Made by a program: the position numbers and the translations under genes. The notes below the pieces were generated by a model, which had not been told where the DNA came from, did no database searches, and saw nothing but the letters and a program-made list of their open reading frames with translations. From Rhodobacter sp. (GTDB lineage: Bacteria > Pseudomonadota > Alphaproteobacteria > Rhodobacterales > Rhodobacteraceae): DNA of 64,000 nt. Positions 34,247 to 42,773 of this stretch are shown here, piece by piece (within the stretch, counting starts at the first letter, position 1; every line of letters begins with the position of its first letter). The stretch covers positions 496,001-560,000 of the forward strand of contig JACKKG010000001.1 in assembly GCA_020637515.1 (NCBI GenBank), written 5' to 3'.

Positions 34247-36388
34247 TCACTCGGCGCTGTCGTCCTTCTTCTCGGCGGCGAGTTCCTCGCCGGTTTCCTG
34301 ATCGACCATCTTCATCGCCAGGCGGACCTTGCCGCGATCGTCGAAGCCCAGCAGCTTGACCTTAACCTCCTGGCCTTCCTTCAGCAGGTCGGACGGGTGG
34401 TTCAGGCGCTTGTTGGCGATCTGCGACACGTGGACCAGGCCGTCGCGCTTGCCGAAGAAGTTCACGAAGGCGCCGAAATCGACGATCTTCACCACGGTGC
34501 CGGTGTAGATCTTGCCGACCTCGGGCTCGGCCACGATCGAATAGATCATGTCGTGGGCCTTCTTGATCGCATCGGCGTCGTTCGAGGCGATCTTGATGGT
34601 GCCGTCGTCGTTGATATCGACCTTGGCGCCCGACACTTCGACGATCTCGCGGATCACCTTGCCGCCCGAACCGATCACTTCACGGATCTTGTCGGTCGGA
34701 ATGGTCATCGTCTCGATCTTGGGCGCATACTGGCTGAAGCCCGACGGCGCCGACAGCGACTTGGACATCTCGCCCAGGATGTGCATCCGGCCGGCCTTGG
34801 CCTGAGCCAGGGCCTTTTCCATGATCTCGGGCGTGATGCCGGCGACCTTGATGTCCATCTGCAGGCTGGTGATGCCGTTCTCGGTGCCCGCGACCTTGAA
34901 GTCCATGTCGCCGAGGTGATCCTCGTCGCCCAGGATGTCGGACAGGATCGCGAAGCGGCCGTCCTCTTCCAGGATCAGGCCCATCGCCACGCCGGCGACC
35001 GGCGCTTTCAGCGGCACGCCCGCATCCATCATCGACAGCGAACCGCCGCAGACCGTGGCCATCGAGCTGGAGCCGTTCGATTCCGTGATCTCGGACACGA
35101 CGCGGATCGTGTAGGGGAAATCGGTCGCGGCGGGCAGCACGGCCTGCAAGGCGCGCCAGGCCAGCTTGCCGTGGCCGATCTCGCGGCGGCCCGGGCTGCC
35201 CATGCGGCCCACTTCACCGACCGAATAGGGCGGGAAGTTGTAGTGCAGCAGGAAGTTGGCCTTGTAGGTGCCGGTCAGCGCGTCGATGAACTGTTCGTCA
35301 TCGCCGGTGCCCAGCGTCGCCACGCACAGCGACTGGGTTTCGCCGCGGGTGAACAGCGCCGACCCGTGGGCGCGCGGCAGGACCGAGGTTTCCGACACGA
35401 TCGGGCGGATATCCGTGGTCGAGCGGCCGTCGATGCGGGGCGCGCCGTTGATGACGTCACCGCGCAGGATCGACGCCTCCAGCTTTTTCATCGCGGTGTC
35501 GAGCTGCGGATCGGCCAGTTCCTCGTCGGTGAGCTGGGCCTTGATCGCGGCGCGGGTTTCCGAGATGGCGTTGACGCGGTCCTGCTTGTCCTTGATGCCG
35601 AACGCGGCGCGCATCTGCGGTTCGCCCACGGCCTTGATGCGGGCCAGGATCGGCGCATAGTCGGGCGCTTCGAAGTGGAAGGGCTCTTTCGCGCATTCCT
35701 CGGCGAAGTCGATGATCAGGCCGATGACCGGCTGGATGCTTTCATGCGCGAATTTCACCGCGCCCAGCATTTCCGCCTCGGACAGCTCATAGGCTTCCGA
35801 TTCGACCATCATCACCGCGTCGGCGGTGCCGGCGACCACCAGGTCCAGGCGCTGCTCAGGGTTCTCGCGCAGCTTGACCATGTCGTCGCAATCGGGGTTC
35901 AGCACGTATTCGCCGTCCACGAAACCGACACGCGCGGCGGCGATCGGGCCCATGAAGGGCACGCCCGAGACCGTCAGCGCGGCCGAGGCGGCAATCATCG
36001 CGACGATATCGGGCTCGTTGACCAGATCGTGCGACAGCACGGTGCAGACGACCAGAACCTCGTTCTTGAAGCCCTCGACGAACAGCGGGCGGATCGGCCG
36101 GTCGATCAGACGCGAGGTCAGCGTCTCTTTTTCCGACGGGCGGCCCTCACGTTTGAAGAAACCGCCGGGGATCTTGCCGGCGGCATAGGTGCGTTCCTGG
36201 TAGTGAACGGTCAGCGGGAAGAAATCCTGCCCCGGTTTCGGGGCCTTGGCGAAGGTCACGTTGGCCATGACCGAGGTCTCGCCCAGCGTGGCGATCACGG
36301 ACCCATCGGCCTGACGCGCGACGCGCCCGGTTTCCAGCGTGAGCATTTCCTGGCCCCACTGGATCGACTTCTTGGTGATGTTGAACAT
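34247..36388 (-). CDS. pnp: Polynucleotide phosphorylase
   Basis: The 713-residue protein has two RNase PH domains, then KH and S1 domains. Landmarks are VHYQERTYAAGKIPGGFFKREGRPSE, SRLIDRPIRPLF, the second-core DVVSEITESNGSSSMATVCGGSLSMMDAGVP, KH around REVIGSGGKVIREI, and S1 with GDFGAFVNFFGKRDGLVHVSQIA. It phosphorolytically degrades RNA 3' to 5' and is part of the degradosome. ATG 36388 has an AGGAAA site. It is on the same strand as rpsO but separated from it by about 5.8 kb, although the two genes are usually adjacent. Confidence 0.97.
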   Translation of the reverse strand: MFNITKKSIQWGQEMLTLETGRVARQADGSVIATLGETSVMANVTFAKAPKPGQDFFPLTVHYQERTYAAGKIPGGFFKREGRPSEKETLTSRLIDRPIRPLFVEGFKNEVLVVCTVLSHDLVNEPDIVAMIAASAALTVSGVPFMGPIAAARVGFVDGEYVLNPDCDDMVKLRENPEQRLDLVVAGTADAVMMVESEAYELSEAEMLGAVKFAHESIQPVIGLIIDFAEECAKEPFHFEAPDYAPILARIKAVGEPQMRAAFGIKDKQDRVNAISETRAAIKAQLTDEELADPQLDTAMKKLEASILRGDVINGAPRIDGRSTTDIRPIVSETSVLPRAHGSALFTRGETQSLCVATLGTGDDEQFIDALTGTYKANFLLHYNFPPYSVGEVGRMGSPGRREIGHGKLAWRALQAVLPAATDFPYTIRVVSEITESNGSSSMATVCGGSLSMMDAGVPLKAPVAGVAMGLILEEDGRFAILSDILGDEDHLGDMDFKVAGTENGITSLQMDIKVAGITPEIMEKALAQAKAGRMHILGEMSKSLSAPSGFSQYAPKIETMTIPTDKIREVIGSGGKVIREIVEVSGAKVDINDDGTIKIASNDADAIKKAHDMIYSIVAEPEVGKIYTGTVVKIVDFGAFVNFFGKRDGLVHVSQIANKRLNHPSDLLKEGQEVKVKLLGFDDRGKVRLAMKMVDQETGEELAAEKKDDSAE

Positions 36389-36657
36389 ACAGTTTCCTCA
36401 TGGGAGCACTCCCGCCCCTGCGGGTCTCCCGTTCCTATGGCGGCCCCATTGCCGCCGACCCCTATCCTTCGCATCACGCCGGGGTCGAAGCGTCACGTCT
36501 CAGATGCGCGGGCCATACAGGAATTCGGGGGCCAAGGGAAGTGGCGCATTGGCCGGGCCACGGCGGCACGAATTTCGCGCCCGGGGAAATAAGCGGTTGG
36601 CACGGCGGCGCGGCCCGGCCAATATTTGCCCATAACAAAACCGAGGAGGTCTTTCCG

Positions 36658-37623
36658 ATGAAGCATTTCACACTCGTGTCCGCGGCGGCGCTGGCGCTGT
36701 CGGTGGCGGCCCCGGCGGCCGCGCAGATGCAACTGTCCATCGCCACCGGCGGCACCGGCGGGGTCTATTACCCGATGGGCGGCGGCCTGGCCGAGATCAT
36801 CAACAATCACATCGACGGGTATTCCGCCACCGCCGAGGTCACCGGCGCCTCGGTCGAAAACATGGGCCTGATCGCCACCGGCGACGCCGATCTGGCGATC
36901 GGCCTGGCCGATACCGTGGCGCAGGCGCAGACCGGCACCGGCCGGTTCGAGGGGCAGCAACTCGAGATGATCCGCGGCCTGGCCTCGCTCTACGCCAACA
37001 TGGTGCAGATCGTCGCCCTGGACGGCAGCGGCATCACCAGCCTGTCCGATCTGCGCGGCCGCCGCGTCTCGGTGGGCGCGCCTGGCTCGGGCACCGAGGT
37101 GAACGCGCAGCAGATCCTCAATGCCAATGGCATCACCTATGACGACATCGACGAACAGCGCCTGAACTTCAACGAGACCGCCGACGCGCTGGCCAACGGC
37201 GACATCGACGCCGGCTTCTGGTCGGTGGGCGCGCCGACCTCGTCGATCCTGAACCTGGCGACCACGCAATCCATCCACATGATCGCCCTGACGCCCGAGG
37301 AAATGACCGCCGCCATCGGTGCGAACCCGATCTTCGCGCGCACCAGCCTGCCCGGCGGCATCTACAACGGCGTCGATCAGCCGGTGCCGGTTGTCGGCGT
37401 GCCGAACGTGCTGGTCGTGTCCTCGGCCATGGACGACGATCTGGCCTATCAGATCACCCGCGCCATGTTCGAGAACATCGACGAATTGCGCGCGGTGCAT
37501 CCGGCGGCGAACCAGACCACGGTCGAATTCACGCTGGACGCCACCCCGGTGCCGCTGCACCCCGGCGCGATCCGGTATTTCGAGGAAATCGGCGCCACCG
37601 TTCCCGACCGTCTGCGCCCGTGA
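36658..37623 (+). CDS. TRAP transporter substrate-binding protein, TAXI family
   Basis: The start ATG 36658 has a GAGGAGGT ribosome site. The 321-residue protein begins with a signal peptide (MKHFTLVSAAALALSVAAPAAAQ, about 23 residues). TAXI signatures are LSIATGGTGGVYYPMGGGLAEI, LIATGDADLAIGLADT and GRRVSVGAPGSGTEVNA. It binds a periplasmic solute, in characterised members glutamate, glutamine or dicarboxylates, for the fused permease encoded two genes downstream. Its stop overlaps the DUF1850 start by one base (TGATG). Confidence 0.92.
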   Translation: MKHFTLVSAAALALSVAAPAAAQMQLSIATGGTGGVYYPMGGGLAEIINNHIDGYSATAEVTGASVENMGLIATGDADLAIGLADTVAQAQTGTGRFEGQQLEMIRGLASLYANMVQIVALDGSGITSLSDLRGRRVSVGAPGSGTEVNAQQILNANGITYDDIDEQRLNFNETADALANGDIDAGFWSVGAPTSSILNLATTQSIHMIALTPEEMTAAIGANPIFARTSLPGGIYNGVDQPVPVVGVPNVLVVSSAMDDDLAYQITRAMFENIDELRAVHPAANQTTVEFTLDATPVPLHPGAIRYFEEIGATVPDRLRP

Positions 37624-38102
37624 TGCGGACCCTCTGGGGGCGGCTTCCGGCCGCCCTCGCGGTTCTGGCGGGGCTGATGGCATCGGCCCCCGCCCGCGCC
37701 GACCAGATCGTCGTGTCGCTGGCCGATACCGGCCGCGTCCTCGCCCGCCTGTCGGTGGCCGAGGGCGCGCGCTGGAGCATCCTGTGGAATCATTCGGTCG
37801 ATGGATACGAGGTCGAGGACATCTATCAGGACCGCGGCGGCGCGATGGTGCTGGTGCGGTCGCACCTGCCGGATTTCGGCGCCGGCCTGGGGCATATCCC
37901 GGGCCGGGGGCGGCAGGTGAGCGACGGCCGCGGCGGCTACTGGATCGAGGATATCGACGAGCCCGTGCCCGGCAACGCCTATGTCCTGCGCCCGGGCCGC
38001 CCGGCCGTGAACCACCGGCTGCGCACGGCCGACGCCGAAATCTCGCTGACCGCGCTGGCCGAGCACGCGCGCGTCCAGATCGCCCTTCAACCTGATCGGT
38101 GA
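37623..38102 (+). CDS. DUF1850 protein of the TAXI-TRAP operon
   Basis: The 159-residue protein begins with a signal peptide (ALAVLAGLMASAPARA). It has WSILWNHSVDGYEVEDIYQDRGGAMVLVRS and RLPDFGAGLGH, typical of DUF1850, a family found beside TAXI-TRAP transporters. It is probably periplasmic or membrane-attached and of unknown function in transport. Its start is linked to the binding-protein stop by TGATG. Confidence 0.8.
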   Translation: MRTLWGRLPAALAVLAGLMASAPARADQIVVSLADTGRVLARLSVAEGARWSILWNHSVDGYEVEDIYQDRGGAMVLVRSHLPDFGAGLGHIPGRGRQVSDGRGGYWIEDIDEPVPGNAYVLRPGRPAVNHRLRTADAEISLTALAEHARVQIALQPDR

Positions 38103-38106
38103 CCCT

Positions 38107-40077
38107 TTGGCTGACGAATTCCCCGACGCGCTGACCCCGCCCAAACTGCCGCCCCCCCTGCCCGTGCTGCGAGCGATCACCGTGATCGGCATCGCACTGT
38201 CGCTGTTCCAGCTTTGGGCGGCCGGCGTGCAGCCGCTGGGCCTGTTCTATCAGCGGCCGATCCACCTGGGATTCGTCCTGGTTCTGTGTTTCCTGATCTA
38301 CCCGGCGTTCGGCCCCTACCGGCCGCGCGGCGCGTCGGGATGGGCCATCGATGCGCTGCTGATCGCGGGCAGCGTGGTCGCGGGTCTTTGGCTGCCGCTG
38401 AACATCGACACCATTTCCAACCAGATCTTTCCGCGCGGCATCGACGTCGCCGTGGGGGTGATGATCGTGCTGCTGGTGCTCGAGGCCGCGCGCCGGGCCG
38501 TCGGGCTGGGCATGACCGTGATCGCCGCCGCGTTTCTGGTCTATGCCTTTGCCGGGCGCCGCGGCGCCCTGCCGTGGCTGGCCGACTGGCTGCCTGGAAT
38601 CCTGAACCACCGGGGCTATTCGCTGGACCGGCTGGCCAGCCAGATGACCCTGGGGGCCGAGGGGATCTACGGCCTGCCCCTGGGGGTCGCTGCAACCTTC
38701 ATCTTCGTCTTTGTGCTGTTCGGCGCGGTGCTCGAGGTGACGGGCGCGGGCAAGTTCTTCATCGACCTGGCCTATGCCACCACGGGGCGCCAGCGTGGCG
38801 GTCCGGCCAAGGCGGCGGTGGTGGCCTCGGCGGGAATGGGGTCGATCTCGGGCTCGGCGATCGCCAATGTGGTGACCACGGGGGCCTTCACCATCCCCTT
38901 GATGAAGCGCCTAGGCTACCGCCCCGCACAGGCCGGCGGGATCGAGGCCGCGGCCTCGACCGGCGGTCAGATCATGCCGCCCCTGATGGGCGCGGGCGCC
39001 TTTCTGATGAGCGAATTCACGCAGGTGCCCTATATCGACATCGTGCTGGTGTCGATCTTTCCGGCGTTCCTGTATTTCGGCGCGATCTATCTGATGGTGC
39101 ACATCGCCGCCGTGAAGCTGGGGATGCAGGGCCTGCCGGCCGAGGCCCTGCCGCGCACCCGCACCGTGCTGGCCGAGGGGTGGCACTTTCTGCTGCCGCT
39201 GCTGGCGCTGGTGGCGTTGCTGGTCGCGGGCTATTCGCCGATGCGCGTGGGTTTTTACGCCACGCTGTCGATCGCCGTGGCCGCCATCGGCCGCGCATTG
39301 TGGCACTATGCGGCGAACGGGCCCACCCTGGACGGGCTTTGGTCGCTGATCCGCTCGGGGCTGGCGAAAACCGCCGAGGCGCTGGAACTGGGCGCGCGCA
39401 ACGCCGTCACCGTGTCGGTCGCCTGCGCGGTCGCGGGGGTGATCGTCGGCGTCGTCGGCCTGACCGGGCTGGGGTTGAAATTCAGCGCCATGATGCTGGC
39501 GCTCAGCCACGGGAACCTGCTGATCGCGCTGGTGCTGGTGGTGTTGGCCAGCCTGGTGCTGGGCATGGGGCTGCCGGTCACGGCGTCCTATATCGTGCTC
39601 ATCATCCTGGTCGGTCCGGCGCTGCACAGCGAATTCGGCGTGCCCCTGCTGATCGCGCATCTGGTGGTGTTCTGGTATTCGCAGGATTCGAACGTCACGC
39701 CCCCGGTGGCGCTGGCGGGCTTTGCCGGTGCGGCCATCGCCGGCGCCAGCCCGATGGAAACCAGCGTCCAGGCCTGGAAATTCGCCAAGGGCCTGTATCT
39801 GATCCCGCTGTTCATGGTCTACAACCCGGTCATCATCGAGGGCGGCCCCATCCCTCTGGTGATCTGGAACGGGTTGATCGCCATTGCCGCGCTGGTCGCC
39901 TTTGCCGCGGTGCTCGAAGGGTTCCTCTTTGCGCCGATCCGATGGTGGATGCGCCTGGCGCTGGTGCCGGGGGTGATCGCGGTGTTCTGGTCCTCGGTCC
40001 CGATCGAGGCCGCGGGCACGGCACTGATCGTCGGCCTGCTGGCGCTGAACTGGCGGGCGGCAAAGGCCGCCGCCTAG
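38107..40077 (+). CDS. TRAP transporter fused permease (4TM/12TM)
   Basis: The TTG start at 38107 follows the DUF1850 stop by 4 bp, and no closer ATG or GTG fits. The 656-residue protein fuses DctQ-like helices to DctM-like helices, as is typical for TAXI-TRAP systems, with about sixteen membrane segments in all. SISGSAIANVVTTGAFTIPLMKRLGY and EAAASTGGQIMPPLMGAGAFLM match the DctM core. It imports a solute coupled to Na+ or H+ gradients with the TAXI binding protein. Its stop overlaps the convergent trkH stop (CTAG). Confidence 0.92.
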   Translation: MADEFPDALTPPKLPPPLPVLRAITVIGIALSLFQLWAAGVQPLGLFYQRPIHLGFVLVLCFLIYPAFGPYRPRGASGWAIDALLIAGSVVAGLWLPLNIDTISNQIFPRGIDVAVGVMIVLLVLEAARRAVGLGMTVIAAAFLVYAFAGRRGALPWLADWLPGILNHRGYSLDRLASQMTLGAEGIYGLPLGVAATFIFVFVLFGAVLEVTGAGKFFIDLAYATTGRQRGGPAKAAVVASAGMGSISGSAIANVVTTGAFTIPLMKRLGYRPAQAGGIEAAASTGGQIMPPLMGAGAFLMSEFTQVPYIDIVLVSIFPAFLYFGAIYLMVHIAAVKLGMQGLPAEALPRTRTVLAEGWHFLLPLLALVALLVAGYSPMRVGFYATLSIAVAAIGRALWHYAANGPTLDGLWSLIRSGLAKTAEALELGARNAVTVSVACAVAGVIVGVVGLTGLGLKFSAMMLALSHGNLLIALVLVVLASLVLGMGLPVTASYIVLIILVGPALHSEFGVPLLIAHLVVFWYSQDSNVTPPVALAGFAGAAIAGASPMETSVQAWKFAKGLYLIPLFMVYNPVIIEGGPIPLVIWNGLIAIAALVAFAAVLEGFLFAPIRWWMRLALVPGVIAVFWSSVPIEAAGTALIVGLLALNWRAAKAAA

Positions 40078-41426
40078 CCCAGATGCACCTGTGCCTCGGG
40101 ATAGCGGATCCGGGGCGCGCTGCGGGTGGCGATGAAGAAGCCCAGCGTCAGCGGACCGACCCGGCCCAGGAACATCACCACGATGATGACCGCCCGGCCG
40201 AATTCGTTCAGATCGTCGGTAAAGCCGCGCGACAACCCCACCGTGCCAAAGGCCGAGGCGACCTCGAACGCGATGTCCATGAAATGCCCGTCATGCGACA
40301 CCGTCATGATGAAGATCGCGACAAAGACCACCAGCATCGAAATGGCGGTCAGCGCCATCACCTTCAGCACCTGGTCCAGACCGATCGACCGGCCAAAGGC
40401 GTGAAGCTGCGTCTGCCGCCGGAAAAAGGCCGCCGTGGCCAGCAGCATGATGACGAAGGTCGTGACCTTGATCCCGCCGGCGGTCGAGGTCGGCCCGCCG
40501 CCGATCAACATGAGCGAGATGAACAGAATCGACGTGTCGTCGTGCAGCGCGGCGATGTCGGTCGTGTTGAACCCTGCGGTGCGTGTGGTGACGCCCTGGA
40601 ACCAGCTGACCACCAGCCGCGCGGCCCAGGAATCGAACTGGCCCAGCGTGCCGGGGTTGTTCCACTCCAGCGCCGCGAACATGATGACCGACCAGGGGAT
40701 CAGGATCGCCGTGCCCAAAAGTGTGATCTTGGTGTGCAAGGACCAGCTGCGCGGCGATTTCTGCCGGAACACGTCTTGCAGCACCACATAGCCGATGCCG
40801 CCGATAAGAAAGAGCGCGGGAATGACCGTGTTCACCACCGGGTCGGTGGCAAAGGGCACCAGCCCGTCCGGAAAGGTCGAGAACCCGGCATTGTTGAACG
40901 CCGAAATCGAATGGAAAGCGGCGTCCCACATGCCCTGGATCAGGCCGAAACGCGGCACAAAGGTCAGGGACAGCAACATCGCGCCCGCCACCTCGCAGAT
41001 CAGCACCACCTTCAGGATGGTGCGCGTCAGGCGCATGAGCTGATGCATGGAACTGTGGTTCAGGTCCTCGCGCAGGAACACCTGCCCGGTCAGTCCCAAC
41101 GGCATCCCAAGCGCGGCCAGCACCAGCACGGCAAAGGTCATCAGCCCCAGCCCGCCCAGCTGGATCAGGAACGCCAGCACGATCTCTCCGACCACGGTCA
41201 GATTCGTTCCGGTGTTGAACACCGCCAACCCTGTCACCGTCACCGCCGAGGTCGCGGTGAAGACCGCGTCGCTCCAGGTGATGGGGGCAACGGTCGAGAC
41301 AGGCAGCATCAGCGCGCCCGCGCCCAGCGCGATCAGCACCGCATAGAGCCCGGCCAGGACCAGCGGCGGCGGGACGTGCCGGATCCGATAGGCGGCCCGG
41401 CGCAAGCGTTTGCGCAGCCACATCAT
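40074..41426 (-). CDS. trkH: Potassium uptake membrane protein, TrkH/KtrB family
   Basis: ATG 41426 lies two bases after the trkA stop. The 450-residue protein has the M1PM2-repeat topology of Trk/Ktr pores, with TGLAVFNTG and related Gly-containing filter segments (SAFNNAGFSTF, GFNTTDI, ASAFGTVGLSRG). Each supplies a selectivity-filter glycine. It imports K+ in partnership with the RCK protein encoded upstream. The TrkH/KtrB choice is not firm: the short TrkA partner (220 residues) favours the Ktr type, while the length is between the two. Confidence 0.9.
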   Translation of the reverse strand: MMWLRKRLRRAAYRIRHVPPPLVLAGLYAVLIALGAGALMLPVSTVAPITWSDAVFTATSAVTVTGLAVFNTGTNLTVVGEIVLAFLIQLGGLGLMTFAVLVLAALGMPLGLTGQVFLREDLNHSSMHQLMRLTRTILKVVLICEVAGAMLLSLTFVPRFGLIQGMWDAAFHSISAFNNAGFSTFPDGLVPFATDPVVNTVIPALFLIGGIGYVVLQDVFRQKSPRSWSLHTKITLLGTAILIPWSVIMFAALEWNNPGTLGQFDSWAARLVVSWFQGVTTRTAGFNTTDIAALHDDTSILFISLMLIGGGPTSTAGGIKVTTFVIMLLATAAFFRRQTQLHAFGRSIGLDQVLKVMALTAISMLVVFVAIFIMTVSHDGHFMDIAFEVASAFGTVGLSRGFTDDLNEFGRAVIIVVMFLGRVGPLTLGFFIATRSAPRIRYPEAQVHLG

Positions 41427-41428
41427 GG

Positions 41429-42091
41429 TCAAAGCGTGTCGCCGAAGCGCCGCAACTCGGGGCGCTTGCCCAGCAGGATCAGCTTGTCCTCGGGCATGAC
41501 GGTCTGCGACAGGTCGGCGCAGGGCAGGAACTCGGTCCCGCGCATCAGCCCCAGCGCCCTCAGATCATAGGTCGAGGCAATGCCCAGCGAGCGGATCGAG
41601 CGCCCGTCCAGACGTTCGGGCACGACGATGGTCACGACGCTGTAGCCGTTGCCCATGCTGACGTAATCCTGCACCACCGGGTTGTTCAGCATCTGCGCGA
41701 TGTGGCGGCCCATTTCCTGTTCCGGCAGGATCACCCGGTCCACGCCCAGCTTGGACAGGATGCGGTGGTGGGTCCGGTTCGAGGCCTTGGCCCACAGGGT
41801 TTCGATCCCCAGAAGTTTCAGGTTCATCACCGTCAGGATGCTGGCCTGGATATCGCGACCGATGGCCACCAGCGCCACGTCGTAACGGTCGATCCCGGCC
41901 TCACGCAGGGCGCTGTCGTCGGTGGTGTCCACGATCAGCGCGCTGTGCAGCACCGAGGCCATCTGCGCCACGCGTTTCTCGTCCGCGTCCAGCCCGACGA
42001 CCCGGTTCCCGAAGCGCGCCAGTTCGGACGCGACCGCGCTGCCGAATGCCCCCAGTCCGACGACTGCGAAATTGCGGGTGTCTTTCGCCAT
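41429..42091 (-). CDS. RCK-domain potassium uptake regulator, TrkA/KtrA type
   Basis: ATG 42091 has an AAGGAC ribosome site. The 220-residue protein has an N-terminal RCK Rossmann domain (FAVVGLGAFGSAVASELARFG, VGLDADEKRVAQMA) and a C-terminal RCK_C domain (about residues 130-215, YDLRALGLMRGTEF). It binds nucleotide and gates the TrkH pore from the cytoplasm. It is one domain pair, as in KtrA, unlike the doubled TrkA of gammaproteobacteria. It is translated just before trkH. Confidence 0.9.
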   Translation of the reverse strand: MAKDTRNFAVVGLGAFGSAVASELARFGNRVVGLDADEKRVAQMASVLHSALIVDTTDDSALREAGIDRYDVALVAIGRDIQASILTVMNLKLLGIETLWAKASNRTHHRILSKLGVDRVILPEQEMGRHIAQMLNNPVVQDYVSMGNGYSVVTIVVPERLDGRSIRSLGIASTYDLRALGLMRGTEFLPCADLSQTVMPEDKLILLGKRPELRRFGDTL

Positions 42092-42176
42092 AGTCCTTCT
42101 CCGTTTCCCACGGAAACGTCCCGAGGGTCTGCGCCCCTGCGGCGGGCGAGTCAAGAGTGCGCCGCGTGATCGCTAA

Positions 42177-42205
42177 CGCAAAACGCCCGCCATCGCTGGC
42201 GGGCG
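42177..42205 (-). terminator. Rho-independent terminator of rpsO
   Basis: Read on the minus strand, GCCCGCC (from 42191 back to 42185) pairs with GGCGGGC (from 42204 back to 42198), followed by GTTTTGCG. It lies 23 bp after the rpsO stop, between rpsO and trkA. Confidence 0.8.
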
Positions 42206-42227
42206 CTGCACGCTCAAGGCGCGGCGA

Positions 42228-42497
42228 TCAGCGGCGGATGCCGAGACGCGCGATCAGGGCGGTGTAGCGGGCTTCTTCCTTGCCCTTCAGGTAGTCCAGC
42301 AGCTTGCGGCGCTGCGCAACCAGCATCAGAAGGCCACGACGGCTGTGGTTGTCCTTCTTGTGGGTCTTGAAGTGCTCGGTCAGGGTGGTGATGCGCGAGG
42401 TCAGGATCGCAACCTGCACTTCGGGCGAACCGGTGTCGCCTTCCTTGGTCGCGAATTCCTTGATGAGGCGCTGTTTTTCTTCAACGGTGATCGACAT
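42228..42497 (-). CDS. rpsO: 30S ribosomal protein S15
   Basis: ATG 42497 has an AGGAG site; the upstream ATG at 42515 adds six poor residues. The 89-residue length is exact for S15. MSITVEEKQRLIKEFATKEGDTGSPEVQVAILTSRI and HFKTHKKDNHSRRGLLMLVAQRRKLLDYLK are the family signature. It binds 16S rRNA early in small-subunit assembly. It stands alone with its own promoter and terminator. Confidence 0.98.
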   Translation of the reverse strand: MSITVEEKQRLIKEFATKEGDTGSPEVQVAILTSRITTLTEHFKTHKKDNHSRRGLLMLVAQRRKLLDYLKGKEEARYTALIARLGIRR

Positions 42498-42593
42498 CGG
42501 GGTCTCCTGTGTCAAAAAGGGTCAAGGCGCAATCCGGGATGTCGTCCAGAAAAGGCCCGTGGAGGAACCTGCCCGTTCGGGCGAGGATGCGCG

Positions 42594-42622
42594 CCTATAC
42601 GCGATCGCCGGACAAAGGGCAA
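42594..42622 (-). promoter_or_regulatory. Sigma-70-type promoter of rpsO
   Basis: On the minus strand, TTGCCC (42622 to 42617) and TATAGG (42599 to 42594) are separated by exactly 17 bp. This would start transcription about 90 bases upstream of the rpsO ATG. The leader has room for S15 autoregulatory structure. Confidence 0.6.
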
Positions 42623-42773
42623 CGGTGGTCTCGGGTCTGGTTGCCCGCCCGTTAACCACTTTTGCAGAAACCGTCTTTATACTGGCCCATGATCGCTGTT
42701 TGTTCAGGGTTTCCGGGTTCACTGGACTCACGAATGTCGTGGACCATCGCCGTGCGGGCGTAGGGGGTGCGTT

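Noticed and set aside
38214..41570. 1118-codon open frame across the fused TRAP permease and trkH
   Set aside because: It runs out of frame over one real gene and antisense to another; composition is Arg/Gly/His-rich with no recognisable domain.
42652..42683. Promoter for the second RTX gene (TATACT at 42678-42683)
   Set aside because: No -35 box occurs at a proper distance; TTAACC is 20 bp away and TTGCAG only about 9.
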